NCBI GenBank assembly: GCA_009360345.1
Contig: SPDP01000002.1
Coordinates: 248,001 to 312,000 of the forward strand
Reading direction: 5' to 3'
Length of the DNA stretch: 64,000 nt
Source: Alcaligenaceae bacterium SAGV5
Lineage (GTDB): Bacteria > Pseudomonadota > Gammaproteobacteria > Burkholderiales > Burkholderiaceae_B
The notes under the pieces were generated by a model, which was not told where the DNA came from, did no database searches, and worked only from the letters and a program-made list of their open reading frames with translations. The position numbers and the translations under genes are program-made. Below, one piece after another: positions 1-7,954 of the stretch; the first letter of the stretch is position 1, and each line of letters begins with the position of its first letter.

Positions 1-1
1 T

Positions 2-85
2 TACTACCGGCCCGCCGGCCTGCCGCGCGCCCAGCAGCCCTGGCTCGCCACCGTCTGGCGCCGCCGGGCCGCGCCGATGGAGTAG
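2..85 (+). CDS. 3' end of an unidentified gene (partial)
   Basis: An open frame enters from the left edge and ends at TAG (83-85), giving a C-terminal tail of 27 residues rich in Arg, Pro, Ala and Trp. The gene runs in the same direction as the methyltransferase that starts 34 bp later, so the two may be co-transcribed. The fragment is too short to assign a family, and the frame could be fortuitous. Confidence 0.4.
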   Translation, partial: YYRPAGLPRAQQPWLATVWRRRAAPME

Positions 86-119
86 ACTCGGCCCCCTTCG
101 CCCTTGCCTTTTCCCCACC

Positions 120-1253
120 GTGACGACCGCCGACGACATCCTGCACTGGAACGATCCCGACCCCCGCGAGGCAGCCTGGCTGTCGGCCGGCGGGCATCCC
201 CCTCCCCGACGCGTCGAGACGGCGGACGACCGCATGCCGGCCGACCAGGCCTATCGCCTGGCCTGCGAAGGCACGGCGCTGCTGTGGCGCGGCGACTTCC
301 AGAACGCCCGCCTGCTGCTGCAGGCCATGGCACGGCGGGTGGACCGCCGGCCGTTCAAGCCCGGCGCCACGATCACCCAGACCTTCCATCTGTATCGCCA
401 GGCGCAGTTGCAGCGCGCCCGCGTGCTGGGCATGCTGCTGGTGCCCCTGGACGCGGATTTCGGTATCCCGCTGCGGCGCGCGCCCGACGTGAGACAAGCC
501 TGCCAGGAAGCCTATGGCGACATCGGCCGCGCCGCGGTGGTCTCGCTGCGCGAACTGCAAGGCGTGATCGGCGCCCACGAGTGGCGCAAGAAAGGCGTGC
601 CCGTGGCGGCGCTCGGCGCCCGCATCCATCCCCATCACGGGGTCTTTTCGCCGATACGCGGCGAATACGTGGAACTGGTGGCGCGGGCGCCGCTGCCGGG
701 ACAGGACACCGCCTTCGACATCGGCACCGGCACCGGCGTGCTGGCCGCCCTGCTGGCGCGGCGCGGCGTGCGCCGGATCGTAGCGACCGACGCCGATCCC
801 CAGGCCCTGGCCTGCGCACGCGAAAACGTCGACCGGCTCGGCCTGGCGGACCGTGTCCGCGTCGAAACGGCCGACCTCTTTCCCAAAGGCCGCGCGCAGC
901 TCATCGTCTGCAATCCCCCCTGGGTACCCGGGCCCGCGCACTCCAGCCTGGACCGGGCGGTCTTCGATCCCGACAGCCGCATGCTGCGCGGCTTCCTGGC
1001 CGGATTGGCCAGCCACCTGGCGCCCAAAGGCGAAGGCTGGCTGATCTTGTCGGACCTGGCCGAACACCTGGGCCTGCGCCCCCGGTCCGAACTGCTGGCG
1101 CTGATTGAAAACGCCGGCCTGCAGGTAATCGACCGCATCGAGACCCGCCCCCGCCATCCCAAGGCGCAGGACGGAAACGATCCCCTGCACGCGGCCCGGT
1201 CCGCCGAGACCACGGTGCTGTGGCGGCTCGCGGCGCGCCCGGCGCAGCCCTGA
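120..1253 (+). CDS. class I SAM-dependent methyltransferase with NPPW motif
   Basis: This 377-aa protein carries a Rossmann-type methyltransferase domain in its second half. The glycine-rich SAM-binding loop FDIGTGTG lies near residues 199-206, the acidic ribose-binding residue follows in the VATDAD strand (about 221-226), and the motif IV tetrapeptide NPPW sits near 265-268. An (N/D)PP(Y/F/W) motif is typical of enzymes that methylate amide or ring nitrogens (HemK/PrmC, RsmC and 'small' methyltransferases). The N-terminal ~190 residues would be a substrate-recognition region; I do not recognise the substrate. The start is a GTG at 120, the first in-frame start. The Dabb gene begins 20 bp downstream. 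Confidence 0.85.
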   Translation: MTTADDILHWNDPDPREAAWLSAGGHPPPRRVETADDRMPADQAYRLACEGTALLWRGDFQNARLLLQAMARRVDRRPFKPGATITQTFHLYRQAQLQRARVLGMLLVPLDADFGIPLRRAPDVRQACQEAYGDIGRAAVVSLRELQGVIGAHEWRKKGVPVAALGARIHPHHGVFSPIRGEYVELVARAPLPGQDTAFDIGTGTGVLAALLARRGVRRIVATDADPQALACARENVDRLGLADRVRVETADLFPKGRAQLIVCNPPWVPGPAHSSLDRAVFDPDSRMLRGFLAGLASHLAPKGEGWLILSDLAEHLGLRPRSELLALIENAGLQVIDRIETRPRHPKAQDGNDPLHAARSAETTVLWRLAARPAQP

Positions 1254-1273
1254 CCTTCACCTCGAGGACTCCC

Positions 1274-1576
1274 ATGATCAAGCACATCGCCATGTGGCGT
1301 TTGAAACTCGAAGATGGCGACACCCGCGAATCGGTTTTCGCGGTCATACGCGAAACCATCGCGGCGCAGCGCGGGCGCATTCCGGGCCTGCTCGAATCCG
1401 AAGCCGGATTGAACTTCAGCACGTCGAGCAAGGCGCTGGACGTGGTGGTCTACACGGTGTTCACCGACCGCGAGGCGCTGCAGGGCTACCACGCCCATCC
1501 GGTCCACATGGAAACGCGCGCCAGGATGGATCGCTATCTCAGCTCGGGCTGCATGGTCGACTACGAAGTCGCCTGA
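1274..1576 (+). CDS. Dabb (stress-responsive alpha/beta-barrel) domain protein
   Basis: A 100-aa protein made of one Dabb domain (dimeric alpha-beta barrel). It opens with MIKHIAMWRLK, the usual first strand (I-x-H-x-V/M-x-W/F-x-L), and carries the strand pattern DVVVYTVFTDREAL followed by a YHAHPVH segment that is conserved in the family. Dabb proteins are small dimers; some are stress-induced and a few are enzymes acting on aromatic or polyketide substrates, so the role is open. The ATG at 1274 gives the family's normal length; an earlier in-frame start would add 18 residues overlapping the methyltransferase gene. Confidence 0.85.
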   Translation: MIKHIAMWRLKLEDGDTRESVFAVIRETIAAQRGRIPGLLESEAGLNFSTSSKALDVVVYTVFTDREALQGYHAHPVHMETRARMDRYLSSGCMVDYEVA

Positions 1577-1819
1577 TCCCCCCGCCGCGCCTTCGCGCGC
1601 GGCGCCCCCTCCTCCATTCAGCCTAGTCCCGGCCCACCGTTTGCCATATTCAGCGGCTTGCGGTTCCTCCCTACCATCCCCTGCATGAACCCCTGGCGCC
1701 ATCCGGACCGGGGTTCGACACCAGTCCGCGCCGCACGGCCCACCCTCTCTGGTCAGGATGGTCCGCGCGCCGCGCATTCATGCCATGCACCCCCTGGGGG
1801 GGAATTAGGGAGCACGACG

Positions 1820-3040
1820 ATGAAACTGTTTTCCAGGAATGGACTGATGGCGCTGCTGGTCGCGGGATTCCTCGCGGGCTGCGGCGGCGACGGCGCGGTC
1901 ACGCCCAGCGGCGGAGGCGGGGCCACGCCGCCGACTCCGACGCCGACCCCCGATCCCTATGCCGACAGCACGGCCAAGCCGCCCGCGACGATCACCGACC
2001 CGACCATCACGGCAGCCGCGTCCATCGCGGCGAAGACCGACGGCAGCGGCCTGTACGACATCAACGTCGCGGGCTTCGCCGCGCCCACCGCCACGACCCT
2101 TTCCGCGCGGCAATTGTCCATGCGCTCCGGTCCGAACAAGTTCGCGGCGACCCGCGCGAACCTGACGCGCGCGGCCGTGCCGGACCTGACCGCCAACGAT
2201 TTCGTCGTGGTCGAGGGCGGCATCGTCAAGGGCCACACCGTGCGCCGTATCGGCGAAGACTCGACGCGTGCCAAGGCTGACGTGGTGTTCGTGTTCGATA
2301 CGACGGGCAGCATGAGCGGCGCGCTCACGAGCGTGCAATCTTCCATCATCGACTTCGCCGACTTCCTCGGGAAGAGCGGCCTCGACGTCCAACTGGGCGC
2401 GGTCACGTTCGGCGATGCGTTCGACACCAAGGCCACCGGCTCCAGGCGGATCGGCACGGGCAGCACCCAGCCCCCCGCCTTTGACTCCAGCGAACGACAG
2501 GTCTTCGCGCCCACCACCGACTTCACCAAGTTCAAGCAGTTCATCAGCGAGGAAACCGCCACCGGCGGCAACAACGAGCCGGAGAATGCGATCGGCGCCT
2601 TGCAGTTCGCGTTCGACAACACACCTTGGCGCACCGGTGCCCAGCGGGTGTTGATCGTCATCACCGATGTCGTGTCGCACAACTCGATCAGCTATAGCGA
2701 GGACAGCATCAGCGGGCGCTGGATCCCCCCGTCGGCGGCCGACCTGATCGCCAAGCTCAAGGGCAAGGCCGTGGTGCATGTGGTGTCGCCCAAGATCAGC
2801 AATCCTGGACAACACACCGACATGAAGGTGTTCGCGGGCACCGAAGGAACGGGCGGCGCCTACTTCGAATGGGACAAGAGAGCGTTCAGCCTGGTCGATC
2901 TGCCCATCGCGGAGGTAGCGGCCGGCGGCTACGTCATCACCTATCGCGCCAAGGCCGACGGCAAGCCCAAGACCCTGCGCGTGGTGATCAACGACGGCGC
3001 CGGCATCCGAGGCGAAATCCTGCTGCCGGTCGAGTATTGA
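1820..3040 (+). CDS. VWA-domain lipoprotein
   Basis: A 406-aa secreted lipoprotein. The N-terminus has a short basic region, a hydrophobic stretch and a lipobox LAGC with the lipidated Cys at about residue 21. A Gly- and Thr/Pro-rich linker follows. A von Willebrand factor A domain begins near residue 155 with the metal-ion-dependent adhesion motif DTTGSMS (about 160-166). VWA domains with a full DxSxS/DxTGSMS site bind a divalent cation and mediate protein-protein contacts, here presumably at an outer or inner membrane surface. The ATG at 1820 was chosen because it places the signal peptide at the N-terminus. A hairpin terminator follows the gene. The ligand is unknown. Confidence 0.88.
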   Translation: MKLFSRNGLMALLVAGFLAGCGGDGAVTPSGGGGATPPTPTPTPDPYADSTAKPPATITDPTITAAASIAAKTDGSGLYDINVAGFAAPTATTLSARQLSMRSGPNKFAATRANLTRAAVPDLTANDFVVVEGGIVKGHTVRRIGEDSTRAKADVVFVFDTTGSMSGALTSVQSSIIDFADFLGKSGLDVQLGAVTFGDAFDTKATGSRRIGTGSTQPPAFDSSERQVFAPTTDFTKFKQFISEETATGGNNEPENAIGALQFAFDNTPWRTGAQRVLIVITDVVSHNSISYSEDSISGRWIPPSAADLIAKLKGKAVVHVVSPKISNPGQHTDMKVFAGTEGTGGAYFEWDKRAFSLVDLPIAEVAAGGYVITYRAKADGKPKTLRVVINDGAGIRGEILLPVEY

Positions 3041-3097
3041 CCCCCCCTGCGCGCTGGCGCGCGCCCCGAATGGTGGGCCCCCAGCCGCTACGCGGCA

Positions 3098-3149
3098 GCC
3101 CCCAAAGGGGGCCGGGACCCGCCTTGGGGCGGCCCGGCGCCGGGTCCCG
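3098..3149. repeat. paired inverted repeats, GC-rich intergenic element
   Basis: Two adjacent inverted repeats lie between the VWA gene and the terminator. One is GCCCCC-AAA-GGGGGC (3098-3112); the other has arms CGGGACCCG (3113-3121) and CGGGTCCCG (3141-3149). They look like a REP-type intergenic element and could fold in RNA. No gene is apparent between 3041 and 3201. Confidence 0.5.
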
Positions 3150-3201
3150 TGGGGCGCCGCGGGTAGAGGGTGGGCTCTCCCAGTGTTGGGTGCAGTCTTT
3201 C

Positions 3202-3227
3202 GCCGCTCTTTTCGAGCGGCTTTTTCT
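3202..3227 (+). terminator. rho-independent terminator
   Basis: A perfect 7-bp stem GCCGCTC / GAGCGGC with loop TTTTC is followed by TTTTTCTTT. It would terminate transcription from the VWA gene and lies directly against the 3' end of the convergent IclR gene. Confidence 0.85.
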
Positions 3228-4055
3228 TTATGACACCGCGGTGTCCCCGGGGTAGCCCAGGCGATGGGACAGGGTCCGGGCGGCCTGGCGGATGGCGGTG
3301 GCGACGGGGCCGGCGGGGTCGGAGTCGAAGCGGGCGCTGTTGCCCAGGGCAGTGATGGCCAGCACCATGCGCGAGTCGTAATCGAAGACCGGCGAGCTGA
3401 CCGAATCCACACCGGGCAGGACATCGCCGGTGACGCGGCCCAGGTGCAGCGCGCGCACGCCGTGCAGCAACTCGTCCACCTCGCGGACGTTCGACGGGTA
3501 GGCCCCCTCGGCGGCCCGCTCCTTCAGCTCTTCCTCGACCAGCGAGGCTGTCAAGGGCGCTTCCATGAAGGCGGCGAACACCCGCCCGGTCGCCGACGAC
3601 AGCAGCGGCAGGACCGAACCGGGACGCACGTTCACCATCACCGGCCGGGGTGAGTCGCGCCATTGCACGACGGTGGGTCCGCGATTACCCCACACAGCCG
3701 CCAGCACGGTCTCGCCCAGCGCGTTGCTGAGTTCGTCCAGCAGCGGCGTGGCCAGCCGGACGGCGTCCAGCGAAGCCAGGCTGGCCAGGCCGATGCGCAA
3801 TGCCCCGCGCCCCAGGCTGTAGCGCCCCTGCGCGTCCTGCTCCACATAGCCGCGCTTGACGAAGCTCGCGAGGTAGCGGTGTACCTTGGCCGGGTGCATG
3901 TCGGCGGCCTGGGCGATTTCCTTGAGCATCATGGGGCGGATCACGTCCGCGAATGCATCGAGCACCGACAGTCCGGTTTCCAGGGCCTGCACACCGCTGC
4001 CGGCGCGTGCCGGTGCCTCGTCCTCGCCTTCGCCCGTTCTTTCCCTGGTGGCCAC
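3228..4055 (-). CDS. IclR-family regulator of the homogentisate genes (HmgR-like)
   Basis: A 275-aa IclR-type regulator. The N-terminal winged helix-turn-helix is in the segment LKEIAQAADMHPAKVHRYL with the wing at GRYSLGRGALR, and the C-terminal effector-binding domain follows. The GTG at 4055 gives normal family length and has a purine-rich GAGGGG upstream; longer in-frame starts would run into the operator region. The gene diverges from hmgA across a 119-bp region holding four related 17-bp boxes, so it probably controls hmgA-fahA and itself. In Pseudomonas an IclR member (HmgR) represses the homologous operon with homogentisate as inducer; the same role here is inferred from position. Confidence 0.85.
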   Translation of the reverse strand: MATRERTGEGEDEAPARAGSGVQALETGLSVLDAFADVIRPMMLKEIAQAADMHPAKVHRYLASFVKRGYVEQDAQGRYSLGRGALRIGLASLASLDAVRLATPLLDELSNALGETVLAAVWGNRGPTVVQWRDSPRPVMVNVRPGSVLPLLSSATGRVFAAFMEAPLTASLVEEELKERAAEGAYPSNVREVDELLHGVRALHLGRVTGDVLPGVDSVSSPVFDYDSRMVLAITALGNSARFDSDPAGPVATAIRQAARTLSHRLGYPGDTAVS

Positions 4056-4071
4056 GCCGCCCCTCGCTTGA

Positions 4072-4169
4072 ATTACGCTTAACGTAATCCTAGCACGCAC
4101 AACGTAATAACTTGACTCGGCCATCAACAGAAATTACGCTTATCGTAAATGGATTACTTTCAACGTAAA
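4072..4169. promoter_or_regulatory. four operator-like 17-bp boxes between iclR and hmgA
   Basis: Four related boxes were read directly. Box 1 (4072-4088), ATTACGCTTAACGTAAT, is a perfect ATTACG-N5-CGTAAT palindrome. Box 2 (4092-4108) is AGCACGCACAACGTAAT, with only one good arm. Box 3 (4133-4149) is ATTACGCTTATCGTAAA. Box 4 (4153-4169) is ATTACTTTCAACGTAAA and ends 5 bp before the hmgA ATG. Starts are 20, 41 and 20 bp apart, so pairs sit on the same helix face. They are the likely binding sites of the divergent IclR regulator; box 4 overlaps the hmgA ribosome-binding region, which suits repression. Confidence 0.75.
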
Positions 4170-4174
4170 TTGCC

Positions 4175-5506
4175 ATGAACACGACCTCCCCTCCCGCCGA
4201 CACCGCCGCCGGCCCCGGCTACATGTCGGGCTTCGGCAATGAGTTCGCCACCGAAGCCCTGCCGGGCGCCCTGCCCGTGGGACGCAATTCCCCCCAGCGC
4301 GCGCCCTATGGCCTCTATGCCGAACAATTGTCCGGCACGGCCTTCACCGCGCCGCGCAGCCACAACCGGCGGTCGTGGCTGTACCGCATCCGCCCGGCCG
4401 CGGTGCACCTGCCCTTCGAACCCATGGAAAGCCCGCGCCTGGTAAGCGACTTCAGCCAGGTACCGCCCACCTCGCCCAACCAGTTGCGCTGGGATCCACT
4501 GCCCATGCCTCAGGCCCCCACCGATTTCGTCGACGGCTGGGTCACCATGGCGGGCAACGGATCGGCCGATGCCATGCAGGGCTGCGCCATCCACCTGTAC
4601 GCCGCCAACCGCTCCATGCAGGACCGCTACTTCTACAGCGCCGACGGCGAACTGCTGATCGTGCCCCAGCACGGGCGCCTGCGCATCGCCACCGAGCTGG
4701 GCGTGATCGACCTCGAACCACAGGAGATCGCGGTCGTGCCGCGCGGCTGCCGCTTCCAGGTATCGCTGCCCGACGGCGAGGCGCGCGGCTATATCTGCGA
4801 GAACTTCGGCGCCCTGCTGCGCCTGCCCGACCTGGGCGTGATCGGCTCGAACGGCCTGGCGAACCCGCGCGACTTCCTGACCCCCTGCGCCAGCTACGAG
4901 GACCGCGAAGGCCGCTTCGAACTGGTGGCCAAGTTCGGCGGCCGTCTCTGGCGCGCCGCCATCGGTCATTCGCCGCTGGACGTAGTGGCCTGGCACGGCA
5001 ACTACGCCCCCTGCAAGTACGACCTGCGCCGCTTCAACACCCTGGGCTCGATCAGCTACGATCATCCTGATCCGTCCATCTTCCTGGTGTTGCAGGCGCC
5101 CAGCGACACGCCGGGCGTGGACTCGCTGGATTTCGTCATTTTCCCGCCGCGCTGGCTGGCGGCCGAGGACACCTTCCGCCCGCCCTGGTTCCACCGCAAC
5201 GTCGCCAGTGAATTCATGGGACTGGTTCACGGCGCCTACGACGCCAAGGCCGAGGGTTTCGTGCCGGGCGGCGCCAGCCTGCACAACTGCATGACCGGCC
5301 ACGGCCCCGATGGCGACACCTTCGAGAAAGCCTCGCGCGCGGACACCTCGCGGCCGCACAAGGTCGGCGATACGATGGCGTTCATGTTCGAGACCCGCCA
5401 CGTCATCAAGCCCACCCGCTACGCGCTGGACACCGCCCAATTGCAAAGCCAGTACTTCCAGTGCTGGCAGAACCTGACCAAGCATTTTTCCCCGGAGACC
5501 CGATGA
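4175..5506 (+). CDS. hmgA: homogentisate 1,2-dioxygenase
   Basis: A 443-aa enzyme of the usual length. It opens the homogentisate ring to maleylacetoacetate with Fe(II) and O2, in the cytoplasmic catabolism of tyrosine and phenylalanine. The opening [19 protein letters not shown] and the blocks [14 protein letters not shown] and [11 protein letters not shown] are family hallmarks. Likely iron ligands are His340 and Glu346 (in [11 protein letters not shown]) and His370 (in ASLHNC), matching the 2-His-1-Glu site of the human enzyme. The stop overlaps the fahA start (ATGA), so the two are translationally coupled. Expression is probably repressed by the divergent IclR through the boxes just upstream. 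Confidence 0.97.
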   Translation: MNTTSPPADTAAGPGYMSGFGNEFATEALPGALPVGRNSPQRAPYGLYAEQLSGTAFTAPRSHNRRSWLYRIRPAAVHLPFEPMESPRLVSDFSQVPPTSPNQLRWDPLPMPQAPTDFVDGWVTMAGNGSADAMQGCAIHLYAANRSMQDRYFYSADGELLIVPQHGRLRIATELGVIDLEPQEIAVVPRGCRFQVSLPDGEARGYICENFGALLRLPDLGVIGSNGLANPRDFLTPCASYEDREGRFELVAKFGGRLWRAAIGHSPLDVVAWHGNYAPCKYDLRRFNTLGSISYDHPDPSIFLVLQAPSDTPGVDSLDFVIFPPRWLAAEDTFRPPWFHRNVASEFMGLVHGAYDAKAEGFVPGGASLHNCMTGHGPDGDTFEKASRADTSRPHKVGDTMAFMFETRHVIKPTRYALDTAQLQSQYFQCWQNLTKHFSPETR

Positions 5507-6795
5507 ATCCCGCCGATCCCACGATCGCCCCCAGCCTGAGAAGCTGGGTCGAATCGGCCAATGCCGCCGACAGCCACTTCCCCATCCAGAACCTGCCCTA
5601 CGGCGTCTTCAAGCCGTCCGCCGACGCGCCCGCCCGGGTGGGCGTGGCCATCGGCGACCAGATCCTGGACCTGGCCCGGCTCGAACAGGCGGGCCTGCTG
5701 CGCACGCCCCGGCCCCTGTTCGCCGCCGCCAGCCTGAACGCCTTCATGGCCGCCGGCCGGGACATCTGGCGCAGCGTGCGCGGCCAGGTCAGCACGCTGC
5801 TGGCCGCCGATACCGCCACCTTGCGCGACGACGCCGCGGCACGCGCCCAGGCGCTGGTGCCGCAGGCGGGCGCGACACTGCTGCTGCCGGTGGAGATCCC
5901 CGGCTACACCGACTTCTATTCCTCCAAGGAACACGCGACCAACGTCGGCGCCCTGTTCCGCGACCCCAAGAACGCCCTGCTGCCGAACTGGCTGGAAATC
6001 CCCATCGGCTACAACGGCCGGGCCTCGTCGGTGGTCGTCAGCGGCACGCCGGTGCGGCGGCCCAACGGACAGATCAAGCTTCCCAACCAGGAGCGGCCGG
6101 TGTTCTCGCCCTGCCTGAAGCTGGACTTCGAACTGGAAACCGGCTTTTTCGTCGGCGTGCCCAACGGCATGGCCGAACCGGTATCCAGCGCCGATGCCGA
6201 ATCGCACATCTTCGGCATGGTCCTGCTGAACGACTGGAGCGCCCGCGATCTCCAGGCCTGGGAATACGTCCCGCTGGGCCCCTTCAACGCCAAGAGCTTC
6301 GCCACGACCATCTCGCCCTGGGTGGTCACGATGGACGCCCTGGCGCCCTTCCGGGCCCAACAGCCCCGGCAGGAGCCCGAGCCCCTGGCCTACCTGCGCC
6401 ACGACGGCCCGCATGCCTTCGACATCCGGCTGGAAGTCTCGCTGCGTCCGCAGGGCCGGCCCCAGGCCAGCTCCATCGCCGCCACCAACTTCAAGCACAT
6501 GTACTGGACGATGGCTCAGCAACTGGCGCACCATACGGTGTCCGGCTGCAACACCCGGGTGGGGGACCTGATGGGATCCGGCACGATCAGCGGCCCGGAC
6601 GCGGGCTCGTACGGATCGCTGCTGGAGCTCACCGCCAATGGCAAGAATCCGATGGACATCGGCGGGGCGACCCGTGCCTTCATCGAGGACGGCGATGAAG
6701 TCATCCTGACCGGCTGGTGCCAGGGCGACGGCTACCGCGTGGGCTTCGGCTCGTGCGCCGGCACCATCCTGCCCGCCCTGCCCATCGCCGGCTAG
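5503..6795 (+). CDS. fahA: fumarylacetoacetase
   Basis: A 430-aa fumarylacetoacetate hydrolase that cleaves fumarylacetoacetate to fumarate and acetoacetate, the last step of tyrosine breakdown. The N-terminal SH3-like domain is followed by the catalytic FAH domain. Key features are [15 protein letters not shown] with the metal-binding Asp near residue 137 and the catalytic His near 144, [13 protein letters not shown] with metal-binding acids, and [15 protein letters not shown]. The ATG at 5503 overlaps the hmgA stop (ATGA). No maleylacetoacetate isomerase gene lies in the window, so that enzyme must be elsewhere or bypassed. Confidence 0.96.
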   Translation: MNPADPTIAPSLRSWVESANAADSHFPIQNLPYGVFKPSADAPARVGVAIGDQILDLARLEQAGLLRTPRPLFAAASLNAFMAAGRDIWRSVRGQVSTLLAADTATLRDDAAARAQALVPQAGATLLLPVEIPGYTDFYSSKEHATNVGALFRDPKNALLPNWLEIPIGYNGRASSVVVSGTPVRRPNGQIKLPNQERPVFSPCLKLDFELETGFFVGVPNGMAEPVSSADAESHIFGMVLLNDWSARDLQAWEYVPLGPFNAKSFATTISPWVVTMDALAPFRAQQPRQEPEPLAYLRHDGPHAFDIRLEVSLRPQGRPQASSIAATNFKHMYWTMAQQLAHHTVSGCNTRVGDLMGSGTISGPDAGSYGSLLELTANGKNPMDIGGATRAFIEDGDEVILTGWCQGDGYRVGFGSCAGTILPALPIAG

Positions 6796-6866
6796 GCCTG
6801 TTTTCCACGCGGCCCGGCCTTGTTCCCAAGCCCGGGCCCAAGCATGACAATCTCAAGGAGACAACC

Positions 6867-7841
6867 ATGAAAAACACGTGGACGACGGCACTGGCGGCTT
6901 CCGCGCTGGTGCTCTGGACCGGCGCGGCCGCGGCGGCCGACGCCTATCCCGCCAAGCCCGTCCGCTGGATCGTTCCCTACGCGGTGGGCGGCGGCTCCGA
7001 CTTCCTGGCCCGTACCATCGGCGCCCAGTTGTCCGAGATCGTCAAACAGCCCGTCGTGGTCGACAACAAACCCGGCGGCAACACGGCCATCGGCGCGGTC
7101 GAGACGGCGCGCGCCGCGCCCGACGGCTATACGGTGCTGTCGGCCGACAACGGCACGCTGGTGTTCAACCCGGCCCTGTACAAGAACCTGAGCTACAACC
7201 CCTCGCGCGACCTGGCGCCCGTCACCCTCATGGGCAAGTTCCCCATGATCCTGATCGTGGGCCCGAACACCGAGTTCAAGGACGCCAAGGACTTCATCGC
7301 CAAGGTCAAGAGCCAGCCCGGCAAGTACAGCTATGCCTCGGCCGGCGCGGGCAGCCCGCACCACCTGGCCATGGAACTGCTGAAGGAACGCACCGGCATG
7401 CGCATGCTGCACATCGCGTACCGCGGCGCGGCGCCCGCCCTGGTCGACGTGGCCGGTGGCCAGTTGCCGGCCATGATGACCGACCTCGCCGCCGGCAACG
7501 CCTTCATCAAGGGCAACAAGGTCCGTCCGCTGGCCGTGGCCAACCCCACGCGCCTGCCCCAGTTGCCCGACGTGCCCACCTTCGCCGAACTGGGTATCCA
7601 GAATGTGGAAGCTTCGGCCCAGGTCGGCATGGTCGCCCCCGCGAACACGCCGCCCGAGGTCATCGCCGCCCTCCAGAAACAGGTCACCGCCGCCATCAAG
7701 ACCCCGGCCGTGAACAAGAAACTGGTGGAATTCGGCATCGAACCCGTGGGCAGCACGCCCCAGGAATACGCCGCCCTCGTCAAGAGCGAAAGCGAACTCT
7801 GGCAAAAACTGATCCGCGACCTGAAGATCACCCTGGACTAA
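6867..7841 (+). CDS. Bug (TctC-type) periplasmic receptor
   Basis: A 324-aa receptor of the Bug family (tripartite tricarboxylate receptor). The first ~26 residues form a signal peptide ending ...AAAAADA. The mature start AYPAKPVRWIVPYAVGGG is the family's first beta-strand and phosphate-loop-like turn, and AGAGSPHHLAMEL is the second ligand-binding loop. An AAGGAG Shine-Dalgarno sequence lies 6 bp before the ATG. It follows fahA by 71 bp on the same strand and may be in the hmg transcript, which would suggest an aromatic acid ligand, but Bug ligands cannot be read from sequence. No TctA/TctB partner is nearby. Confidence 0.92.
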   Translation: MKNTWTTALAASALVLWTGAAAAADAYPAKPVRWIVPYAVGGGSDFLARTIGAQLSEIVKQPVVVDNKPGGNTAIGAVETARAAPDGYTVLSADNGTLVFNPALYKNLSYNPSRDLAPVTLMGKFPMILIVGPNTEFKDAKDFIAKVKSQPGKYSYASAGAGSPHHLAMELLKERTGMRMLHIAYRGAAPALVDVAGGQLPAMMTDLAAGNAFIKGNKVRPLAVANPTRLPQLPDVPTFAELGIQNVEASAQVGMVAPANTPPEVIAALQKQVTAAIKTPAVNKKLVEFGIEPVGSTPQEYAALVKSESELWQKLIRDLKITLD

Positions 7842-7902
7842 TTCGCTATTCCCTCCAGAATGCGGTGGATCCGGCTCCGCCGGTCCACCCGCATCGCCCC
7901 CT

Positions 7903-7950
7903 GGGGGGCGCGCGAAGCGCGTAGGGGGGCGCGCGAAGCGCGTAGGGGGG
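7903..7950. repeat. 21-bp tandem repeat, two copies plus a partial third
   Basis: A 21-bp unit (GGGGGGCGCGCGAAGCGCGTA) occupies 7903-7923 and 7924-7944, and six more G follow. Each unit contains the palindrome GCGCGAAGCGC-like core. It lies in the convergent gap between the Bug gene and the sulfatase, downstream of a second inverted repeat (GGTGGA.../...TCCACC, about 7863-7889). The gap probably serves as a bidirectional transcription-end region. Confidence 0.7.
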
Positions 7951-7954
7951 ACCT

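Noticed and set aside
4160..5485. Long minus-strand frame opposite hmgA
   Set aside because: hmgA is certain from its motifs; the opposite frame has the biased composition of an antisense shadow.
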